Assembly (NCBI GenBank): GCA_905373555.1
Contig: CAJPTP010000003.1
Span: 1-18,946, forward strand
From: an uncultured Francisella sp.
GTDB taxonomy: Bacteria; Pseudomonadota; Gammaproteobacteria; Burkholderiales; Neisseriaceae
Length of the DNA: 18,946 nucleotides
Direction of reading: 5' to 3'
Below, one piece after another: positions 14,977 through 18,946 of this stretch. The translations under genes and the position numbers were made by a program. Under the pieces are notes generated by a model. The model did no database searches and had not been told where the DNA came from. It was given only the letters and a program-made list of their open reading frames with translations. Numbering within the stretch: position 1 is the first letter of the stretch; the number at the start of each line of letters is the position of its first letter.

Positions 14977-16656
14977 TCAATCGTTCGTCTTGGCCATAAC
15001 CTCCTCAATGCTGGTGATGCCCTGCATCACCTTGAGCAAGCCCGCGCGGCGCAGATCGACCATGCCCTCGGACAGCGCAATGTCGGACAAGTCCTTGGCG
15101 TTGCCGCCCTCCATGATCTTGCGTTGGATCGCGTCGGTGCAAGGCATCATCTCGTAGATGCCCGCGCGGCCTTTGTAGCCGCGGCCGCGGCAGTTCTCGC
15201 AGCCCGCGGGGCCGTACAGCTGCCAATCGCCCTCCAAGTCCTCCTTGGTGAAGCCCATTTCCAGCAACACCTTGTCGTCGGGCCGCTGAATGGGTTTTTT
15301 GCAGCTGGAGCACAGACGGCGCAACAGACGCTGCGCCATGATCAGGTTCACCGAAGAGGCGATGTTGAACGGAGCCACGCCCATGTTCAGCATACGAGAC
15401 AAGGTCGCGGGGGCGTTGTTGGTGTGCAGCGTGGAGAACACCATGTGGCCCGTTTGCGCGGCCTTGATGGCGATGTCGGCGGTTTCGAGGTCGCGGATCT
15501 CGCCCACCATGATCACGTCCGGGTCTTGGCGCAGGAAGGATTTCAGCGCGGCCGCGAAGGTCAGGCCCTGCTTGTCGTTGACGTTGACTTGGTTGATGCC
15601 GGGCATGTTGATCTCGGCGGGGTCCTCGGCGGTGCTCACGTTCACGTCGGGCTTGTTGAGAATGCCCAAGCAGGTGTACAGCGTCACGGTCTTGCCCGAG
15701 CCCGTGGGGCCCGTGACCAGCACCATGCCGTACGGTCTGTGAATGGCGTTGAGCAGCAGCTCCTTTTGGTAGTCCTCGAAGCCCAGAATGTCGATGTTCA
15801 GGTTGGCCGCCGAGGAGTCCAAAATACGCATGACGATCTTTTCGCCAAACAGCGTGGGCAGGGTGCTCACGCGAAAGTCGATCGCGCGCGAGCGGCTGAC
15901 CTGCAGCTTCATGCGGCCGTCCTGCGGGATGCGCTTTTCGGAAATGTCCAAGCGGCTCAACACCTTGATGCGGGAGGCGATGGTGTCCTTGATGTTCAGC
16001 GGCGGCTGCACGATCTCGCGCAGGGCGCCGTCGATGCGCAGCCGCACGCGGCCGAAGAACTCGTAGAACTCGAAATGGATGTCGGATGCGCCCGAGTTGA
16101 TGGCGTCGAGCAGAATCTTGCTCACGAAACGAGCCACCGGGCCTTCGGCGTCTTCCTCGCCTTCCTTGCCCGAGGCGCCCGCCGCGAACAGGTCGTCGTC
16201 GTCCAGGGTCTCGAGCAAGCTGGACGAGCCCGTGCTCTTTTTCTCGATCAAGCCGCCCAGCTGATCGTCGCGCACGATCACCAAATCCACCTGCATGCCC
16301 GCGTTGAACATGATCTTTTGCAGCTTGGGCAGGATCGTGGGGTCGGACAGGGCGATGAACACCTTGTTGCCGCGGCGGAACACAGGCACCGCGCGCAGCT
16401 CCTCGATCTGATCGAGGGTCATGACGTCCGGCACCATGAACTCGGTGTTGTAGCACGTCGCATCCATCATGGGATAGCCAAACAGGCCGGACACGAAATA
16501 GGCCAACTTCTCGGGCGTCATGATCTTCTCTTTGAAGATCAGCGCCAGAAGGTTCTTGGTGCCCTCCTGCTTGTCGTAGGCTTCTTTGAGCTCTTTCGAC
16601 TTTTCGGCCGTGATTTTTTTGTTTTGCTCCAACGCTCGCAACAAACCGGTGCTCAT
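14977..16656 (-). CDS. pilB: Type IV pilus extension ATPase PilB
   Basis: A 559-residue GspE/PilB-family hexameric ATPase that powers pilin polymerisation at the cytoplasmic face of the inner membrane. The N-terminal T2SSE_N domain spans about 1-140, followed by an acidic linker (150-172, DDDD and EGEEDAEG) and then the N2D and ATPase domains. Visible motifs are Walker A GPTGSGKT (316-323), the Asp box AEDPAE (343-348), Walker B with VGEIRD (384-389, E386), the His box around HTNNAP (411-416), and the zinc-binding tetracysteine C449/C452 with C486/C489 typical of extension motors rather than PilT. The start at 16656 has GAGG eight bases upstream. The length is normal (about 560-570). It appears monocistronic, with a terminator directly after the stop. 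No pilT is in view. Confidence 0.97.
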   Translation of the reverse strand: MSTGLLRALEQNKKITAEKSKELKEAYDKQEGTKNLLALIFKEKIMTPEKLAYFVSGLFGYPMMDATCYNTEFMVPDVMTLDQIEELRAVPVFRRGNKVFIALSDPTILPKLQKIMFNAGMQVDLVIVRDDQLGGLIEKKSTGSSSLLETLDDDDLFAAGASGKEGEEDAEGPVARFVSKILLDAINSGASDIHFEFYEFFGRVRLRIDGALREIVQPPLNIKDTIASRIKVLSRLDISEKRIPQDGRMKLQVSRSRAIDFRVSTLPTLFGEKIVMRILDSSAANLNIDILGFEDYQKELLLNAIHRPYGMVLVTGPTGSGKTVTLYTCLGILNKPDVNVSTAEDPAEINMPGINQVNVNDKQGLTFAAALKSFLRQDPDVIMVGEIRDLETADIAIKAAQTGHMVFSTLHTNNAPATLSRMLNMGVAPFNIASSVNLIMAQRLLRRLCSSCKKPIQRPDDKVLLEMGFTKEDLEGDWQLYGPAGCENCRGRGYKGRAGIYEMMPCTDAIQRKIMEGGNAKDLSDIALSEGMVDLRRAGLLKVMQGITSIEEVMAKTND

Positions 16657-17160
16657 GCTCTCGCCCTCGGGCGGCGCCCGCGCGCCGCCATTGATCGGTC
16701 ATTCCCCGCAGGGACGGGCAGGCTCGCCCATGCGGCCGCCCCAACGCCGCTTATTTTAGCGCATGGCCTCATGGGCTTAGACAACGAAAGGAAGAGCGGT
16801 TCAAAAACCGCGATCCCCCGGCGCTTCTTATGGCTTAAGCGCCCGGGAAAGCCCCGGGCCGGCCGTCCGGGCTCTTGGCTGTCCGTCTTTTGCCCTCGCC
16901 GCCCTTCGCCCTTGCCCCATCCAAAAGCCCAGATTTTCCGCTCTCTCCCCTTCACCCCTCGGCATCCCCGGTCTTTCTGACCTGCCGCAGCGTCCGAGCC
17001 GGCCGAGCGTCTCGCGGAAAGCCGGGTTGGACGCTGCGCCCGGTTTGACCCAAGCGATCAGGCAGGTTAAACGGGAGCGTTTTGAGAGCGAAAAAATAGG
17101 AAAAAAGGGGGAAAAACTAAAAAGGCGCGGAGAGCCCGAGCCGGATCGCAAGAAAGGGGG
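16657..17160. other. pilB upstream region (504 bases, no gene)
   Basis: I see no convincing gene. Near pilB, TAAAAT (16758-16753) could be a -10, with TTGTCT (16784-16779) 20 bases upstream, which is too far for a good match. Further up is a pyrimidine-rich stretch around 16900-16970, a 9-bp inverted repeat (16987-16995 with 17029-17037) and, at 17080-17165, a nearly all-purine plus strand with runs of A and G. The function of these is unknown. Confidence 0.5.
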
Positions 17161-17190
17161 AAAAGAAACAAGCCCGGAAACCGGGCTTGT
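17161..17190 (-). terminator. Intrinsic terminator of the porin gene
   Basis: A perfect 10-bp stem (17168-17177 with 17181-17190) closes on an AAA/TTT loop. On the minus strand it runs into TTTCTTTTC. It lies 86 bases beyond the porin stop. Confidence 0.85.
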
Positions 17191-17275
17191 CTCAACTGCT
17201 CTTGGTCAATCCAATTTCCTTGAACCAAACGCCTTGGCCCCATGCCGCAGGCCTCGACGTTCGATCCTACAGAAA

Positions 17276-18436
17276 TTAGAAGGAGTGAACCAAGCCAACG
17301 CCAACGCTGTAAGCGTCGTGATCTTCGTCGGTCGTGCCGTCGTCGATCTTGGGAGCCCATTCCGTGCCGCCCTTGACTGAGCCGACGGCGTTGCCGCTGC
17401 GCAGCCAGCCGAAGTTGGCGACGGCGTGAGTGCGCTTGCTCAAAGCGTAGTCCACGCCCAAGATGGTGTGGATGTAATCGCTGTTGTCGATGTCGTTGAA
17501 CTCGAAGCCGTAGGCGACGGAGATCATCGGGGTGATGGCGCCGATGGTGTAGGAAGCCGTGCCGGCGATCTCGTTGGTCCACTCGTACGAGTAGTCTTTG
17601 GCAGCCAGCTGAGCGGGGGTGCTGACGTTGACGCGGGTCGCCTGGTAGCCCAAGCCGACGAAGATGTTGCCGCCGTCGGGGGCGTAGCCGACCGTCACGC
17701 GGTGAGCTTCAGAGCTGGGATCCTTGGCCCCGGAGCGCTGGTAAGCATACTTGCCGAAGAAGCCCGAGGGAGCGTGCTTGTAGCCCAAGCCGGCAGACAC
17801 GAAATGAGGAGCCTGGTTGTCGTCGCCGTATTTCAACGTGTTCTTGTAGGCGGCGGCGGGCAAAGTGGCCAAGTTGCCCAAATTGCCGAACGCTACTTTT
17901 TGGTCATCGCGGAACACCTTGTCGGCCGTGTTGTTGTCAGGCAAGGAGTACAAAACATTGGCGCTGAAGCCGTAGAAAGCGTCGCCGCCCAAGTCCAAGC
18001 GGATGCCGGTGTGCTTGGCGCCGATGCGAGACCACGTGTCATCCAAAACGCGGATGCCGCTGCCGTCCCAAGGATTGAGGTCGTCGTCGCTGTCGAACGC
18101 GTCGCCCAAATGGCCGGCTCTCAACTGGCCGTAGGGGGTGGACAAGCCGATGTAGGTCTCGCCGTCGGCCCAACCGTCGTTGCGGCCGGAACGGTGATCG
18201 ATGGAAACCTGGTTCTCAACCTGCCAAATGGCGTCGACGGTGTTGGGGATCAAGGTCTCTTTGCCCTTGAAGCCGATCTTTGAACCCCAGTCGTTGGCAT
18301 TGACAACAGAGGCGAAGTCGTCGCCGTCTACCTGCGTCCACTCCACGCCGCCCTTGATCGTGCCGTAGATGGTGACTTCGGCCATCGCCGCGAGGGGCAA
18401 CGCCGTCAAAGCCAAAGCGATGAGAGTTTTCTTCAT
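17276..18436 (-). CDS. Gram-negative general porin (outer membrane)
   Basis: A 386-residue trimeric beta-barrel porin for passive diffusion of small solutes across the outer membrane. The signal peptide is residues 1-19 (KK, hydrophobic core, cleavage after AMA), and the mature protein begins EVTIYGTIKGGVEW, the start seen in Neisseria/Burkholderiales porins. Alternating aromatic/hydrophobic strands run throughout, such as GSKIGFKGKE, ETYIGLSTPYGQLRAGHLGD (a conserved porin block) and VSAGLGYKHA, and the last residue is Phe, the usual BAM recognition signal. The length fits a 16-stranded barrel. The start is fixed by the signal peptide and AAGGA eight bases upstream. Codon use looks less GC-extreme than in neighbouring genes, as is common for very highly expressed porins. 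It has its own terminator and a long leader region. The substrate class cannot be read from the sequence. Confidence 0.95.
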   Translation of the reverse strand: MKKTLIALALTALPLAAMAEVTIYGTIKGGVEWTQVDGDDFASVVNANDWGSKIGFKGKETLIPNTVDAIWQVENQVSIDHRSGRNDGWADGETYIGLSTPYGQLRAGHLGDAFDSDDDLNPWDGSGIRVLDDTWSRIGAKHTGIRLDLGGDAFYGFSANVLYSLPDNNTADKVFRDDQKVAFGNLGNLATLPAAAYKNTLKYGDDNQAPHFVSAGLGYKHAPSGFFGKYAYQRSGAKDPSSEAHRVTVGYAPDGGNIFVGLGYQATRVNVSTPAQLAAKDYSYEWTNEIAGTASYTIGAITPMISVAYGFEFNDIDNSDYIHTILGVDYALSKRTHAVANFGWLRSGNAVGSVKGGTEWAPKIDDGTTDEDHDAYSVGVGLVHSF

Positions 18437-18560
18437 TGCAACATTCCTTTTTCTAGTCTAAAAAAACGAACCCAATTCTTCCGAAAACCGGCTTCCCGGC
18501 CGATGCGCCGCCGGGCGTCCAACCCTAGGGCTTTGACTTCGCCGTCTCGAACGTTGGAAT

Positions 18561-18588
18561 AATATACATTAGCGGGCCGGAGCCACAA
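18561..18588 (-). promoter_or_regulatory. Candidate porin promoter
   Basis: On the minus strand TTGTGG (18588-18583) and TATATT (18566-18561) are 16 bases apart; an overlapping TATTAT would give 18. The transcript would start near 18554 with a leader of about 118 bases, long enough for sRNA or structure-based control as known for enterobacterial porins. Only partial consensus matches. Confidence 0.4.
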
Positions 18589-18704
18589 ACCCCCGGGCCT
18601 CGCTTGGTTCGAAATCGCCCGAGCTTTTCCTCTCCCCGGCGCTCGCCTTGACGGGAGAAAAGCAAGCAACAGGCGGATCGCGCCGGCTCGGCGGGCCCCA
18701 AAGC

Positions 18705-18786
18705 TGCCTTTCCCAATATGCGCCATTTTTGCAACAAACAGTCGGACAACCCGAACCGCCTTGCCTGCCGCATATTGGGAAAGGCA
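18705..18786. repeat. 18-bp perfect inverted repeat with 46-bp spacer, upstream of the porin
   Basis: Bases 18705-18722 are the exact reverse complement of 18769-18786, and the match stops abruptly at both ends of each arm. No T-run follows on either strand, so it is not an intrinsic terminator. It lies about 120-200 bases upstream of the candidate porin promoter. Confidence 0.85.
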
Positions 18787-18946
18787 ACGAACCCCCAAGC
18801 CTCTTGGAAACCTATGCGATATTACCCCAACACTCCGTTTTGTTTCAAACAACGAAGCCCAATCGCCCGGACTTATTTGCGGGTTGTGTCATTTTCCGGC
18901 CAAACCGGAGCGCTCTTGGGCGCCAAACTCGCCGCAGCTTCCACGC

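Larger units (their letters stand above)
18437..18946. other. Porin upstream region (510 bases, no supported gene)
   Basis: This stretch is less GC-rich than the rest. It contains the porin Shine-Dalgarno and a T-rich leader, a promoter-like site near 18561-18588, a large perfect inverted repeat (18705-18786) and a small dyad TGTTTCAAACA near 18840-18850. A 139-codon frame crossing it ends in an ATGA overlap with the porin start, but it has no family features and runs through the inverted repeat. Confidence 0.55.

Noticed and set aside
16828..17151. A 107-codon minus-strand frame between the porin and pilB
   Set aside because: Its composition follows the purine tract and terminator flank; no motif, no Shine-Dalgarno, and it starts inside low-complexity sequence.
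18433..18852. A 139-codon minus-strand frame ending in an ATGA overlap with the porin
   Set aside because: It runs through the 18-bp inverted repeat and the candidate promoter, has no recognisable domain and no clear ribosome site.

Overview
The window is GC-rich Gram-negative chromosomal DNA in which every gene I can support is on the minus strand. PilB/PilC/PilD next to CoaE and ZapD, a second cluster MltG-Tmk-HolB-PilZ-TatD, and a porin with the leader/mature junction typical of beta-proteobacterial trimeric porins all point to a beta-proteobacterium of the Burkholderiales, possibly a gut lineage such as Sutterellaceae. The family assignment is inference and was not checked by a database search. 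The long open frames on the plus strand are by-products of high GC.

Layout in transcription order (high to low coordinate). (1) 18946-17161: a porin gene with a 510-base leader region containing an 18-bp perfect inverted repeat, ended by an intrinsic terminator. (2) 17160-16657: a non-coding stretch. (3) 16656-14933: pilB with its own terminator. (4) 14932-12177: a non-coding spacer with a G-rich 10-bp repeat array and a TATAAT box, then pilC-pilD and a terminator. (5) 12154-6491: a good promoter, then coaE-zapD-valS and a terminator. (6) 6438-56: a promoter-like extended -10, then mltG-tmk-holB-pilZ-tatD and a PhnP-like metallo-beta-lactamase gene. An additional extended -10 lies ahead of holB. 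The gene order tmk-holB-pilZ-tatD is the classical proteobacterial one.

Functionally the window joins type IV pilus assembly (PilB extension ATPase, PilC platform, PilD prepilin peptidase, PilZ) to housekeeping genes: CoA synthesis (CoaE), Z-ring bundling (ZapD), tRNA charging (ValRS), peptidoglycan chain termination (MltG), dTMP phosphorylation (Tmk), clamp loading (HolB) and TatD nuclease.

I found no mobile element, CRISPR array, rRNA, tRNA, defence gene or obviously new multi-gene system. The unusual material is at a finer scale. PilZ, MltG and ZapD carry long low-complexity extensions, some built from tandem DNA repeats, and HolB has a basic linker insertion. There is a potential G-quadruplex array between pilB and pilC, a 22-bp perfect palindrome just ahead of holB, and the 18-bp inverted repeat upstream of the porin.
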